A stretch of 52,337 nucleotides of DNA from JAHBNG01 sp039028975 (GCA_039028975.1 JBCCHB010000123.1:1-52337); one strand, 5' to 3'; positions 1 through 8,585 are shown, counted from the first letter of the stretch. Translations and numbers: made by a program. Notes: a model not told the origin generated them from the letters alone.

Positions 1-306
1 TTTTCCCTCTTTTAGGGGCGGAACGGCTTTTTTAACCAACTTTTTTCTATTTCGGTCATGATCCTATGCTTGACCTCTTTTTTCTATGCCCTAACAGCCA
101 AACTCAAGAAGTAAACAGTAAACGGTAGATCAGTAATCAGTGACACGTGCCAACACCTTCGCGAATGGTGCAGTTTGTACCAATTCGTACTACAGAGAAA
201 GATTCAATAGAGAAGAAATTTCTCAGTGAATCTCTGAGAGAACTCGGTGTATCTCTGTGTCATCGCGACTCAGTGTAATGAGCGAACTACAAGCTTTGAC
301 ACGCTC
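1..306. other. Gene-free left edge
   Basis: No coding frame with a plausible start and codon pattern was found in this stretch. It is rich in T-tracts at the left end. Around 110-141 it carries short CAGTAA/CAGTGA-type near-repeats like those seen in other gaps of this window. It also contains the downstream side of the minus-strand ferritin-like gene. Confidence 0.6.
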
Positions 307-1314
307 TTACCGAGCATCTGCTGGGATATATTCAAACGTCGGGCCGGGCAGATAGTCAGTCCAAGGTACATAGCCATAATTGTGACGTAACAGAGCAGCC
401 AATTGTCCCAATTCATCCATATAGTTTGTGGCCGCCTTCTGCTGCTCTAAATGGCTATCCGTCAAAGGATATTTCGGAAATACGTCTGGTTGTTCGCTGG
501 TTAAGGTCGTTTGTAAACTATCAAGGAGTTCGCTATATGCTACGTTAAATTGCTTGTTGGCTGCTTGCTGTTCGGGAGAATAGACAGCAGCTGTGGGATT
601 AGAAATGACTGGATAGACATCTTGGGTTGGCGTAAGCGAACCATTTTCAATGGCTGCCTTAATCTCCATAAATTTCCAATAGTGAGCCAGCTCATGATCG
701 CCATCATCATGAGTCTCCGACGAGGTTCCCTCACCTTGGTCTACGATAAGATTGAGTGCCTTGAGCGCGTCGCACTGAGAACGAACCGAAATCAAGCACC
801 CAGCTCCAGGATTATCGAATTCTGGCAACTGTCTACCATAGCCAAATGACCCTGTATAATCACAGATTTTTGCTTCAACTTCTTCATAAAACTGACCAAT
901 CGTCGACCAGCCAGATTTAGGTGGGTCTGATGTCTCTGACTCAGGCAACTCAATTTTTAGGAAGGTGTCAATGGCCGTTCCAGAGAGTGGCAAGAGGGCA
1001 ACCTCCAGCCCGTACGTACCCGTTGCATGTCTTAGAAGTTGACCAGGATAACTTGGCACATAATAGTGCTCGGTAATGGCCGAACGTCCGCCTAATGCAT
1101 TCAGTACATTGGCCGCTAATCCCATATGGAGCATCTCTTCCAGTACAACAGACAGAATTGTCCTGGCTGCTTTGACCCCTGCTTGTGAACCGCCATCTTC
1201 CAGCGGCCTGATTGACCAATAGGCATATAGATAGACCGGCATCGTAGATAACTCGATTGCCATGGCTGCCCGTAGGTCATCTTGTAATGATGAAAAATCA
1301 TCACGCTTACACAT
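307..1314 (-). CDS. Ferritin-like domain protein (VioB-like N-terminal type)
   Basis: The 335-residue product begins with a helical ferritin-like region: the segment AAMAIELSTMPVYLYAYWSI is followed by VLEEMLHMGLAANVL and later HELAHYWKF. This Glu / EExxH / ExxH pattern is typical of the ferritin-like family that includes the VioB iminophenylpyruvate dimer synthase type, and suggests a di-metal site. The reaction here is unknown. The start at 1314 is preferred over an in-frame start 30 nt upstream because GAAAGGAGT lies 6 nt before it. No signal peptide is visible. It appears to be a single gene, with its upstream neighbour separated by a palindromic repeat. Confidence 0.8.
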   Translation of the reverse strand: MCKRDDFSSLQDDLRAAMAIELSTMPVYLYAYWSIRPLEDGGSQAGVKAARTILSVVLEEMLHMGLAANVLNALGGRSAITEHYYVPSYPGQLLRHATGTYGLEVALLPLSGTAIDTFLKIELPESETSDPPKSGWSTIGQFYEEVEAKICDYTGSFGYGRQLPEFDNPGAGCLISVRSQCDALKALNLIVDQGEGTSSETHDDGDHELAHYWKFMEIKAAIENGSLTPTQDVYPVISNPTAAVYSPEQQAANKQFNVAYSELLDSLQTTLTSEQPDVFPKYPLTDSHLEQQKAATNYMDELGQLAALLRHNYGYVPWTDYLPGPTFEYIPADAR

Positions 1315-1343
1315 GTTGAAACTCCTTTCTCTGGTTGTAACCA

Positions 1344-1411
1344 TTCAGTTCCCTGCTGTAGGCTGAGCTTGTCGAAGCCGGATTCCCCTTCGACAAGCTC
1401 AGGGGACTGAA
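1344..1411. repeat. Intergenic palindrome with TGAGCTTGTCGAAG arms
   Basis: Arms TGAGCTTGTCGAAG (1364-1377) and CTTCGACAAGCTCA (1388-1401) are perfect inverted copies. Outer partial pairing is TTCAGTTCCC with GGGGACTGAA. It lies just upstream of the ferritin-like gene. A related core (CTGAGCGTGTCGAAGG) recurs inside another palindrome at 50588-50603, so this is a dispersed palindromic repeat family. Confidence 0.85.
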
Positions 1412-1502
1412 CGACTACCTCTAGTTTTACGTTATGACAATTTACTTCCCGATGTTTGAACGTTCCATAAGGCGAGATAGCTCAGCCTGGAGATCCCTCT
1501 TA

Positions 1503-2186
1503 TTATCTGACCCGTTTCAAAATAGGTCTTTGGGTTCTCTGGTCGCGTTTTGAAAAAGACTCGTTTTGAAATCGACCATAGGTTAGAAGCCAAAATATAG
1601 TTGCCACACCCATGACCAACAGAAAGCTCCACATCGCGCTATGAAAACGCATGGCGAAATTACCCACCAGCGCGTAGATAGCTGCCGTTGGTAGAGCGCC
1701 AGCAATGGCTGAGATCAACAGTTGTTGGACACTCATTCCTGAAGTGCCTGCAACAATGGCGGTTGTCTCAGCCAACAATGGCATGGGACGGGTGATGATA
1801 ATGGCTACCATGCCCCATCTGGCAAACATCTCTTGCGCAGCATCCATTTGTTGCTCCGACACCATATGATTAGCGACCCAAGTCCGACTCCGTTTTCCAA
1901 TGGCGAAGCCAGTCAATGTGGCACCAACGCTTCCAATGAGAGAGAGCAACGTACCGAGCAGAAGACCATACATGGCCCCATTCGCGATCATAATGAGACT
2001 GGCTGGTATGGGTAAAAAGATATCAAGGATCAAGAGAGCAATTGACAGTAGGGCCATACTGATGCTTTGGGCTTCCATAAACCTATCTGGGATCTGAAGG
2101 ATAGGTAAATTAGCCTGCTCAAAGAGAATAAAGATGACCAGTAAAGCAAGTAGAATCGTGCCTGCAAAGGCCCAAAATTGTTTCAC
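1503..2186 (-). CDS. VTT-domain (DedA/TVP38-like) membrane protein
   Basis: This is a 227-residue integral membrane protein with about five hydrophobic segments. The central region (ILDIFLPIPASLIMIANGAMYG, then LLSLIGSVGATLTGFAIGK, then FARWGMVAIIITRPMPLLAE) carries the glycine-rich and Arg-Pro features of the VTT/SNARE-associated family. Relatives act as lipid scramblases or affect membrane homeostasis; the substrate here cannot be read from sequence. A GTG start at 2186 preceded by GAGGTG fits better than a TTG four codons upstream. It is not obviously in an operon. Confidence 0.8.
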   Translation of the reverse strand: MKQFWAFAGTILLALLVIFILFEQANLPILQIPDRFMEAQSISMALLSIALLILDIFLPIPASLIMIANGAMYGLLLGTLLSLIGSVGATLTGFAIGKRSRTWVANHMVSEQQMDAAQEMFARWGMVAIIITRPMPLLAETTAIVAGTSGMSVQQLLISAIAGALPTAAIYALVGNFAMRFHSAMWSFLLVMGVATIFWLLTYGRFQNESFSKRDQRTQRPILKRVR

Positions 2187-2262
2187 AATGCACCTCAATC
2201 CTGTTGATTCTTGGGGAACGGCTAAATGTTATAGATAGCTTCAGTAGTTCACGATTTTGGTG

Positions 2263-2316
2263 GAGGAGGCGTTCTCTTACGCCGGACTTCTCGAGGCAGA
2301 TTCGCATTAGAGAATG
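2263..2316. repeat. Dispersed repeat, copy 1
   Basis: GAGGAGGCGTTCTCTTACGC followed after a short variable stretch by CATTAGAGAATGC. The same two blocks in the same order recur at 20190-20235. The blocks are partly complementary (GCGTTCTCT with AGAGAATGC), so the element can fold into a hairpin. It sits in a gene-free gap in both places. Confidence 0.8.
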
Positions 2317-2355
2317 CTCATTCTACGGAAACGAGTAACTTTCGTGAACTACTGA

Positions 2356-2386
2356 GCTTAGGATTTTCGGAAAAGAGAGGACTAAA
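2356..2386 (+). repeat. Short dispersed repeat GCTTAGGAT..., copy 1
   Basis: The stretch begins GCTTAGGATTTTCGG and ends GAGAGGACTAAA. It is matched with about four differences at 3796-3825. Each copy lies in a gap beside the CAP-domain gene, one downstream and one upstream. Function unknown. Confidence 0.65.
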
Positions 2387-2404
2387 GGATGCTTCTCATA
2401 CAGA

Positions 2405-3292
2405 TTATTTATCAACCCAATTCTCACCTGTATTCATGACCGCTCTCATAAAGGCTGAAATCGTGTTTGTATACCCTTCATCGTCAAGCCACTCTTTCTT
2501 TGGGAAATAGTGACAACCGACACCGAGATGGGTTATAGCAGAGTCAAAGATAATTTCACGATGCCCTCGATCTGGCACATTATGATCGATAATGAAACCA
2601 GCGACGACGGCAAATACAGTGTTCCCTCCACCCAGATTTTCACCTCGCCCCCCTGTACCATAGCGTGCCATTCTTTGATGCGCGCTGCTGCCATCGCCAC
2701 CAGTATGTTCACTATTATTTGGATCTTTGGCAAGATCCATAGCAGATTTGCTTAACCCCGCAGAATGTGCCAGCGCCGAAAGAGACGTTTGGTTCTCCAG
2801 AAATGTTATAGCCTCTTCCACATCATTTTGGTACTGTGCCGACTCTGAGGGGATATTAAATCCTTGGGTCGATTCGCCGGGTAACGTGAGATAAAGTTGT
2901 TGTCTGCCATCAGAATATGTTTTGATTTGATAGTTTGATTTGATCAAATCCTTAATTTTTGCGGCAAATTGTTGTGGGTTGGTGCGGGCAAGGTTCGTTT
3001 CTTGCAAAATTTCTTGTTCCAAACTTTTCGCATCAACATCGGATGGGTCAACGGTTACTGACTGAGGCTCAGGTGCCTTTTCCTGTATCAGTCCCTGGGC
3101 TTTTGCTTCTTCCAATTCCATTACCTGCCCGGCAGAGACCTCCTCAGCATTCCCATAGTCAGTTGGACCTTGTGCTCCCGTCACTTTGTAGCCAGTACCG
3201 TCTCCATAGCCAGTTCCCATCACCCTTCGTTCTGTCCAGTTTCCGTCAGTGCCTTTTACAGCAACAATATCTCCCATGTCAAATTGCTTCAT
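2405..3292 (-). CDS. CAP (SCP/PR1)-domain protein without signal peptide
   Basis: The 295-residue product has an N-terminal domain (residues 1-65) of small beta-rich look (FDMGDIVAVKGTDGNWTERR), a Pro/Glu linker, then a CAP domain (about residues 90-290). CAP hallmarks are ILQETNLARTNPQQFA, SALAHSAGLSKSAMDLAKD, the H in NNSEHTGGDG, GRGENLGGG and HREIIFDSAITHLGVGC. CAP proteins are normally secreted, yet no signal peptide or TM segment is visible here. AAGGAGTACATT precedes the ATG, so the start is well supported. The N-terminal module was not recognised; activity is unknown. Confidence 0.85.
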   Translation of the reverse strand: MKQFDMGDIVAVKGTDGNWTERRVMGTGYGDGTGYKVTGAQGPTDYGNAEEVSAGQVMELEEAKAQGLIQEKAPEPQSVTVDPSDVDAKSLEQEILQETNLARTNPQQFAAKIKDLIKSNYQIKTYSDGRQQLYLTLPGESTQGFNIPSESAQYQNDVEEAITFLENQTSLSALAHSAGLSKSAMDLAKDPNNSEHTGGDGSSAHQRMARYGTGGRGENLGGGNTVFAVVAGFIIDHNVPDRGHREIIFDSAITHLGVGCHYFPKKEWLDDEGYTNTISAFMRAVMNTGENWVDK

Positions 3293-3795
3293 AATGTACT
3301 CCTTGTACTAAATATTGTAATATCAAAACCAAAATAAGTTTAGCCCCCGGGTTCTTCGCGATCGACAGGGGAAGATATAGGGCGCGCCTGCTGCGCCGAC
3401 TAGCAAGATGTTGTGCAAGCGAAATAGTGGGTCCGACAAAGTCGCGTCGCACGTGTACATTGTCCATATTGGAGGATGCAGATCTGCTCCTCTTTGGCTG
3501 TTTTATTCCAATTGGCTTTACTTGCGAACTAACTATCGAACTGATACTGTAGTCAATTCATATGAACCAGAATGCATAGACTATCTTAAGCCATTGCAGG
3601 GAAACATGTCGACCAATGAAAAAGCCTTATCGAGTTGGGCTATGGTCTGGAGAACAACTCTTATTATGCAGGAAAGAAAATGGAATTCTAGGTACGAGTA
3701 GCAGAACAAATTTGCGTTGTATGATCGCCAGTAAAATTTTGTCCCGACTTCTGTCCAGAGTCTACTCAGCTCCATTTGAAAAGGACCATAGTATA

Positions 3796-3825
3796 GCTTA
3801 GGATATTCGTAAAAGGGAGGACAAA
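3796..3825 (+). repeat. Short dispersed repeat GCTTAGGAT..., copy 2
   Basis: GCTTAGGATATTCGTAAAAG then GGAGGACAAA, aligned without gaps to 2356-2385. It directly follows the degenerate right end (GTATAG) of a palindromic element. Confidence 0.65.
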
Positions 3826-4019
3826 TTTTATCTGGCCATATATTAGGAGAGCTACAAAAGTTTATTGGGATACAATCGGCAAATCTTGAAAATATAAACG
3901 GGTCTGAGAAATGATAAATTGTTGCGGTGATGTCAAGAGTGAGATTAACTTATTGTAAGGTTTTATTGTTAGGTTGTCAACCCCTTTTTTCCAATATTGC
4001 GGGAATTTCGGGAACTAAA

Positions 4020-4059
4020 TGAGGTTAGAATGAGGTTGGCGTGAGGTTTGGATGAGGTT
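4020..4059 (+). promoter_or_regulatory. Four TGAGGTT heptamers at 11-bp spacing
   Basis: TGAGGTT begins at 4020, 4031, 4042 and 4053, so the spacing is exactly 11 bp with 4-bp spacers. Heptameric direct repeats at one-helical-turn spacing are the known operator geometry of SARP/BTAD regulators, and two such regulators are encoded in this window. No plus-strand gene follows, and on the minus strand the next gene starts 730 bp away, so the target is unclear. The array lies just past the stop of the AlkC-like gene. Confidence 0.5.
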
Positions 4060-4070
4060 TATCGGGAGGA

Positions 4071-5216
4071 CTACGCTTCAACTAGCTCAAACGAAAGCTT
4101 ACCAAATGGCTCACCGTTAACCTGCAATGATATCCGGTGTTCGCCTGCAAAGAGCCGCCGGGTCGTCATCAGCTTCATGGGGTGCTTCTTTTTGATGTTC
4201 ACTACTTGGCCCTTTTCAAGATCGAGCTGCTTGAGCTTGAAAATTTTCTGTGGTCTCTTCTTCATTTTTTTACCCGGCTCGGTTGCAAATTCCATCAGAT
4301 AATCGACCACCAACTTCTGCTTCTTATTGGATCGGATGGTCAGCGAGAATTCAAATGCGTTCCCGATGACGACTTCTGATGTGCTAGTCGCAAAATCGGT
4401 AATCCCAATGTCGGGCTTGCCGCCAAAGCCCAGCAGCTTTAATGCCGCCCTGTCACCCTGCTTTACTAAGGTGCGTAGCGAATGCTGAAGAATGAATGCC
4501 ATCTCCTTTTCCCCTTGAGCTTTACTCTTTTGCCAGCGGTCCAGGATGTTGATGACTAGGTCTGGTTCGAGCTTGCTAATATCGTTTAGATGATTGGCGA
4601 CAGAGCGAGTCACATAGCGGGTTGGGTCGGTGTAGAGCTTATCGAGAATCGGTAGCGGCTCGTGGTAGCCGATGGTCAGCTTTTGCGCCCATGGCAATTT
4701 GGGACGCGTGCCTTCACTGGCCAAGCGACGGACGTGGTAGTTGGTATCGCTGGCCCACTCATTTACAACGTCCATGGTCTCGACAGGAAATTCGTTGATG
4801 AAATACCGAATGGCGTCTTCGGCAGAGAAACGCTTGGTGATGGTTCTGAGAGCATTGAGGGATAGGTCAAGATGCTCCGGTGTGCAACCGTAGATGGCCA
4901 CAAAATGGGAAAGAGGCGCAAAGATAAAATCGCCAAAATCATCATCCGTCTTGGTCGGATCCAGCTCTGGCGGCAGAGAGCGCAACAAGATATCCAGCGC
5001 TACTGGGTATTCGGATGGCAGGTGAGTTTGGAGACAGGCGGCAATGTGGGCGATGCGCTCCTTTAATTCTAGCTCAGGGAAGGCGGAGACGACATCATGG
5101 CTAAAGGTTGCCTTAGGAAACTCGGTATGTACTTCGCTGATCAGCGTCGCCAAATAATCGACTTTTGCGGGATTAAATAGCTGGTCTTTGAGTGAGAAGG
5201 TGGTCTCTGCTTGCAC
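4071..5216 (-). CDS. AlkC-like DNA alkylation repair glycosylase
   Basis: The 381-residue product has an N-terminal all-helical region of HEAT-like repeats (about residues 1-260) with the segment VNEWASDTNYHVRRLASEGTRPKLPWA, characteristic of AlkC/AlkD-type 3-methyladenine glycosylases. A C-terminal beta-rich domain (about residues 270-381, ending RRLFAGEHRISLQVNGEPFG) matches the Ig-like domain of the AlkC subtype. Relatives excise positively charged alkylpurines without base flipping. GTG start at 5216 with AAGGA 6-7 nt upstream. It stands alone; no ada or other repair gene is adjacent. Confidence 0.87.
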   Translation of the reverse strand: MQAETTFSLKDQLFNPAKVDYLATLISEVHTEFPKATFSHDVVSAFPELELKERIAHIAACLQTHLPSEYPVALDILLRSLPPELDPTKTDDDFGDFIFAPLSHFVAIYGCTPEHLDLSLNALRTITKRFSAEDAIRYFINEFPVETMDVVNEWASDTNYHVRRLASEGTRPKLPWAQKLTIGYHEPLPILDKLYTDPTRYVTRSVANHLNDISKLEPDLVINILDRWQKSKAQGEKEMAFILQHSLRTLVKQGDRAALKLLGFGGKPDIGITDFATSTSEVVIGNAFEFSLTIRSNKKQKLVVDYLMEFATEPGKKMKKRPQKIFKLKQLDLEKGQVVNIKKKHPMKLMTTRRLFAGEHRISLQVNGEPFGKLSFELVEA

Positions 5217-5738
5217 AATCGTTCCTTATATTTCATTAGGAAGCCTTGTCCCGGCTCTTATCTAATTTCAGTAGATGGCAATGTCACTCTGTTTGGTTAC
5301 AGTCGCTTGCGACGGAACCGAAGAGTCTCTCATTGACGTTGCAGTCTACTGAACCTGCTCTATCGATGTCCTGCCCATTGCGGTCTACTGGTTATACGCC
5401 ACAACCTGATTTACGGAATCATAGATTCCGGTTGAAAGAGAATTTTACCATGAGTCTGACGGATCAATCTACTGCCGACCCTTCCATGGAGATAACTTGA
5501 AAAGCCCTAACGAAAGTCAATTCGTGAGGAGATGACCTGAACGGCTAAATCTCCACAACGCTCTATTTGGCAGTGAGTGGCAGTGCATTGACTTCACTCA
5601 GCAGCTAACGAAGTGTATCCTGAAGTCGACCAATAATAGTTTGCTTTGTGTAAAAACTGGCGTAACTATCTTTGTGAATTGGGCACAGATCTCCGGTCTT
5701 TACTACGACCGCAGTATAAATCAATTTCAGGATACACT
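5217..5738. other. Gene-free gap with degenerate repeats
   Basis: No credible gene. It contains several loose copies of a GC(A/G)GTCTACTG motif (near 5341, 5378 and 5468), a small CGGAAT-atag-ATTCCG palindrome near 5415, and ends with the GACCGCAGTATA promoter-like box before the next gene. Confidence 0.55.
5704..5720 (+). promoter_or_regulatory. ACGACCGCAGTATAAA box before the DUF6713-like gene
   Basis: This box matches the right end of the palindromic elements at 24300, 39490 and 39630. The TATAAA within it starts 24 nt upstream of the start codon at 5739 and could serve as a -10 hexamer, with AGGA between it and the ATG. Confidence 0.5.
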
Positions 5739-6101
5739 ATGAACTCACTAATCGATCTTCTCTTTCTCACGGCTCTAGCATTTCTCCTTATCGGCCACGA
5801 GCTTGACGCCATCCGTCAGCGAGAATGGCGTTTCTTCTTTGCCAGCATCTCGGTCAGTGATCAAGCCGCCTATCGCATCTTCACTGCGCTGCATGTGCCG
5901 TTGGTGGTTGCCATACTCTGGTATATGGAATCGTTCTGGCTCCAGGCATCATTGGACATCTTCGCCATTGCCCATGCTGGTATCCACTGGCTCTTGCGCA
6001 AACATCCGCTGATTGACTTCGACAATGGTTTTTCGAGGTTTTGGATCTATGGCGCTGCAGCGTTGGGCGGGATCCATCTAATTGGGTTAATGATCTGTTA
6101 G
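5739..6101 (+). CDS. Small four-helix membrane protein, DUF6713-like
   Basis: The 120-residue product has about four hydrophobic helices. Its first is followed by the motif GHELDAIRQREWRFFF, and later HVPLVVAILWYM and AIAHAGIHWLL. I recognise this as the DUF6713-type family, which has no assigned function. The ATG at 5739 with AGGA upstream is preferred to an in-frame start 93 nt earlier that would lie inside the repeat-derived promoter box. It is monocistronic and convergent with the TetR gene. Confidence 0.75.
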   Translation: MNSLIDLLFLTALAFLLIGHELDAIRQREWRFFFASISVSDQAAYRIFTALHVPLVVAILWYMESFWLQASLDIFAIAHAGIHWLLRKHPLIDFDNGFSRFWIYGAAALGGIHLIGLMIC

Positions 6102-6239
6102 ACGTCTCTTCGATAGTTCGCATTGATTTTCTCCTTAATAAGGTGACTGGCACTCACGAAGTCAATTGCTTTGTGGGCCATATCTTCGTTCGCATGGAGG
6201 GTTAAGTACCAATCACCAGCACGCAACTTATGTACGACC

Positions 6240-6854
6240 CTAAGTCGCAGCCGTACCATCGATGAGGTGTCCGATTGCCGTCCGCACCACCTCCGATAGC
6301 CGAGCCGATTGATTATGGACAAGCATTCCTTCTTTAATCAGCATGGTCAACCCGTGGACCAGCGCCCAGTGAGAGTTGGCCAACTCGTTTGAATCCCCTG
6401 GGCCAATCTCACCGGCGGCCTGTGCATCTTCTACGGCCTGAACCAAACTTTCATACGTATGAGAAGCTGCTGCTGATAGCTCCTCGCTTTGCCCCTGACT
6501 AAGCAGATTGCTAAACATCAGCGCAATGTGAGCCGGGTACTCCGTGCCAAAGCGCACGTAGTTTACACCGATTTCGATGAGGCGTCGTTTGGCATCATCG
6601 GGATGATCGCCGATGACCGCTTCCATTGCTTTGTCCAGCATCTCAAACCCTTGGGTTGCAATGGCCGACAGCAGTTCATGCTTGTCTGCAAAGTGGCGAT
6701 AGGGTGCAGCATGGCTGACATTTGCGCGTCGAGCGACACTGCGTAACGTCAAGGCTTCGTTGCCTTCCTCCTGCAAAATAGCCAATCCAGCATCGATCAA
6801 CGCATTGCGCAGGTCGCCATGATGATAGGTTGATTGAGGTGACTTATTTTCCAT
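6240..6854 (-). CDS. TetR/AcrR repressor (WHG-type C-terminus)
   Basis: The 204-residue product has an N-terminal HTH (about residues 15-60; ALTLRSVARRANVSHAAPYRHFADKHELLSAI, where the HTH is centred on ARRANVSHAAPYRHF). The C-terminal ligand domain resembles the WHG subclass, with YVRFGTEYPAHIALMFS and NSHWALVHGLTMLI. It is divergent from the efflux pump gene, and palindromic TTACNNNGTAA-type sites fill the shared promoter region, so it most likely represses both itself and the pump. A consensus promoter (TTTACA, 17-bp spacer, TATAAT) ends 6 nt before the ATG, suggesting a leaderless transcript. Confidence 0.92.
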   Translation of the reverse strand: MENKSPQSTYHHGDLRNALIDAGLAILQEEGNEALTLRSVARRANVSHAAPYRHFADKHELLSAIATQGFEMLDKAMEAVIGDHPDDAKRRLIEIGVNYVRFGTEYPAHIALMFSNLLSQGQSEELSAAASHTYESLVQAVEDAQAAGEIGPGDSNELANSHWALVHGLTMLIKEGMLVHNQSARLSEVVRTAIGHLIDGTAAT

Positions 6855-6860
6855 ACCCTC

Positions 6861-6889
6861 ATTATAAATGTAATTGCTCTTACTGTAAA
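6861..6889 (-). promoter_or_regulatory. Promoter of the TetR gene, apparently leaderless
   Basis: Minus strand TTTACA (6889-6884), 17-bp spacer, TATAAT (6866-6861), then six bases to the ATG at 6854. A start site about 7 nt after the -10 would coincide with the ATG. The small palindrome TTACTGTAA (6880-6888) overlaps the -35, consistent with autorepression. Confidence 0.7.
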
Positions 6890-6895
6890 GCTCAT

Positions 6896-6910
6896 GTTTA
6901 CGTCGTAAAC
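6896..6910. promoter_or_regulatory. Palindromic TetR operator candidate 1
   Basis: GTTTACGTCGTAAAC is a perfect 15-bp palindrome (7-bp arms) midway between the divergent TetR and MFS genes. Its half-site GTTTAC is shared with the two copies further right. Confidence 0.75.
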
Positions 6911-6925
6911 TTCTGGCTGTTAGCG

Positions 6926-6945
6926 ATGTTTACAGTGTAATCATT
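6926..6945. promoter_or_regulatory. TetR operator candidate 2
   Basis: ATGTTTACAGTGTAATCATT, identical over 20 bp to 6984-7003. The core TTACAGTGTAA is an imperfect palindrome related to the perfect site at 6896-6910. Confidence 0.75.
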
Positions 6946-6983
6946 GAGTAGACCAATGTAGTAACTCAAAATTTTTTACCCAA

Positions 6984-7003
6984 ATGTTTACAGTGTAATC
7001 ATT
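6984..7003. promoter_or_regulatory. TetR operator candidate 3, at the pump start
   Basis: This is an exact copy of 6926-6945 that ends 6 bp before the ATG at 7010. It includes TGTAAT (6994-6999), which is placed like a -10 for a leaderless start of the pump gene, so repressor binding here would block the polymerase. Confidence 0.75.
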
Positions 7004-7009
7004 CATTTG

Positions 7010-8485
7010 ATGGATGACAACATTCAACAGGTTATAGACAACATTTTTACCCAAGTGTATGAGAATATTGAAGAAGTCATTATGCAAGAAACACAAGCCA
7101 ACCAACTCAACCTTCGACAGCTACTGCCGGTCCTCTTTATCGTCTTTATCGACACAATGGGTTTCACCATTGTCATGCCCGTTATTCCCTTTTATGTACT
7201 GGCCTTTGATGCACCGCCATCGGCCGTGGGCTTGATCATCATGTTCTATGCTCTGGCCCAGTTGCTCTTTGCGCCTATCCTTGGCAATCTGTCCGACCGC
7301 TTCGGCCGCAAACCAATTCTGGTCATCTCACAGATCGGCACCTTTGCCAGTCTACTGCTGATGGGCTTTGCCTGGACGTTGCCCATGCTCTTCCTGGCCC
7401 GCATCCTGGATGGCATTACGGGTGCCAACTTATCGACTGTTCAGTCTGCCATTAGCGATAGAACAACAGAAGCCGATAGGGCTAAGGGGCTTGGCTTGAT
7501 CGGTGCTGCGGCTGGACTTGGTTTTGTGGTCGGCCCGCTCATTGGGGGGCTGGCGCTACGGCTGGCAGACAACAGCTACAGTGCACCTGCCTTTGTCGGG
7601 GCAGGGTTTGCCTTTGTCAGCATTCTGCTTACAGCATTTGTCTTTCGAGAGACGCTTGCAACAGAGCTTCGCGGAACAGCGAAACGGGCGCGCTCTGGCC
7701 TTGGGCAGGTCGTGGCCGGTCTACGCTCTCCACAGATGGGTCCACTCTATGTACTGATATTTGCGGTGCAGTTTATCTTCACCATGTTTACGGCCTCTTT
7801 CGCTCTCTTTACACTGAACCGAATCGGCTTCAACAGCTTTAACAACGCCATCTTCTTCGGCGTCTTCGGTGTGATGCTGGTCTTGATGCAGGGGGTATTT
7901 GTGGGGCGATGGGTGCCGCGCTATGGCGAATATCGGCTGTTGGTGGTCAGCTTTATTCTGGCATTTGCGGGTTTTGGGGTGGCCAGTTTCACACCTCAGC
8001 AGGCGGTTCCCTGGTATTCAGAAGCGGCCATGATCGCTGAATTATCCCAACAAGATGGTGCTGTTCAGCAACGTACCTTGCTGCCGAGCGAGGTGGGCGC
8101 AGGCATTGGTTCCTTCTTGATGATTCTGATTGGGTTAACGCCTGGCCCGTTGGCCTTTACACTCCAGATGCCCATACTCAATACGCTCATCTCCAAACGC
8201 AGCGCGCCATCAGAAATTGGGCAGGCTATGGGCGTCAGCGCGGCGGCTGCAGGTGCCGGTTCTGTTGTGGGACCCCTGTTGAGCGGCTGGCTCTTTGACC
8301 AAGTCACACCCTTTGCGCCGTTTGCGCTTAATTCTTTGCTGAGCCTTGCCCTGCTGGCTGTGGTGGTGTCTCTCCGTTCAACCATAGAACGACCAACTCA
8401 GTCAGTGCAAGACGCGTTGCCCAACGAGTTGCCACAGATGAGCGCACCGACCCTTCATAAAGCTACGACTGCCGCTGGCAATTGA
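7010..8485 (+). CDS. TetA-like MFS drug/H+ antiporter (DHA1)
   Basis: This is a 12-TM major facilitator of about 490 residues. Motif A follows TM2 (GNLSDRFGRKPILVIS), TM5 has GLGFVVGPLIGG, and IDTMGFTIVMPVIPFY marks TM1 as in tetracycline/multidrug DHA1 pumps. Its promoter region carries repressor-type palindromes shared with the divergent TetR gene, so inducible export of a small toxic molecule is the likely role. The ATG at 7010 has no Shine-Dalgarno and would be leaderless. An in-frame ATG at 7082 with weak GAAGAAG would remove 24 acidic N-terminal residues and is the alternative. Confidence 0.9.
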   Translation: MDDNIQQVIDNIFTQVYENIEEVIMQETQANQLNLRQLLPVLFIVFIDTMGFTIVMPVIPFYVLAFDAPPSAVGLIIMFYALAQLLFAPILGNLSDRFGRKPILVISQIGTFASLLLMGFAWTLPMLFLARILDGITGANLSTVQSAISDRTTEADRAKGLGLIGAAAGLGFVVGPLIGGLALRLADNSYSAPAFVGAGFAFVSILLTAFVFRETLATELRGTAKRARSGLGQVVAGLRSPQMGPLYVLIFAVQFIFTMFTASFALFTLNRIGFNSFNNAIFFGVFGVMLVLMQGVFVGRWVPRYGEYRLLVVSFILAFAGFGVASFTPQQAVPWYSEAAMIAELSQQDGAVQQRTLLPSEVGAGIGSFLMILIGLTPGPLAFTLQMPILNTLISKRSAPSEIGQAMGVSAAAAGAGSVVGPLLSGWLFDQVTPFAPFALNSLLSLALLAVVVSLRSTIERPTQSVQDALPNELPQMSAPTLHKATTAAGN

Positions 8486-8585
8486 GTGAACGATTGAGTG
8501 TGGCGTCTGGTGCAAAGAGGAAACTCTGCACGTCGTGTATCATAAAATGGAAAGATTCAGTTAGCACAGTTTAGGAGACATAACC

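Larger units (their letters stand above)
3293..4070. other. Gene-free gap with repeat fragments
   Basis: No convincing coding frame; open frames of up to 97 codons here show no recognisable protein character. It contains a degenerate copy of the CTATACTCAGCTCC...GTATAG palindromic element (about 3761-3796, CAGCTCCATTTGAAAA then ATAGTATAG), the second GCTTAGGAT repeat (3796-3825) and the TGAGGTT heptamer array. Confidence 0.6.

Noticed and set aside
5246..5500. Plus-strand 84-codon frame in the gap after the AlkC-like gene
   Set aside because: Composition is unlike a protein, it lacks a Shine-Dalgarno and it overlaps degenerate repeat motifs.
6098..6239. Minus-strand frame reading DWYLTLHANEDMAHKAIDFVSASHLIKEKINANYRRD between the TetR and DUF6713-like genes
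   Set aside because: It looks protein-like for about 45 residues but has no start outside the TetR gene, matches no family I recognise, and may be chance or a gene remnant.
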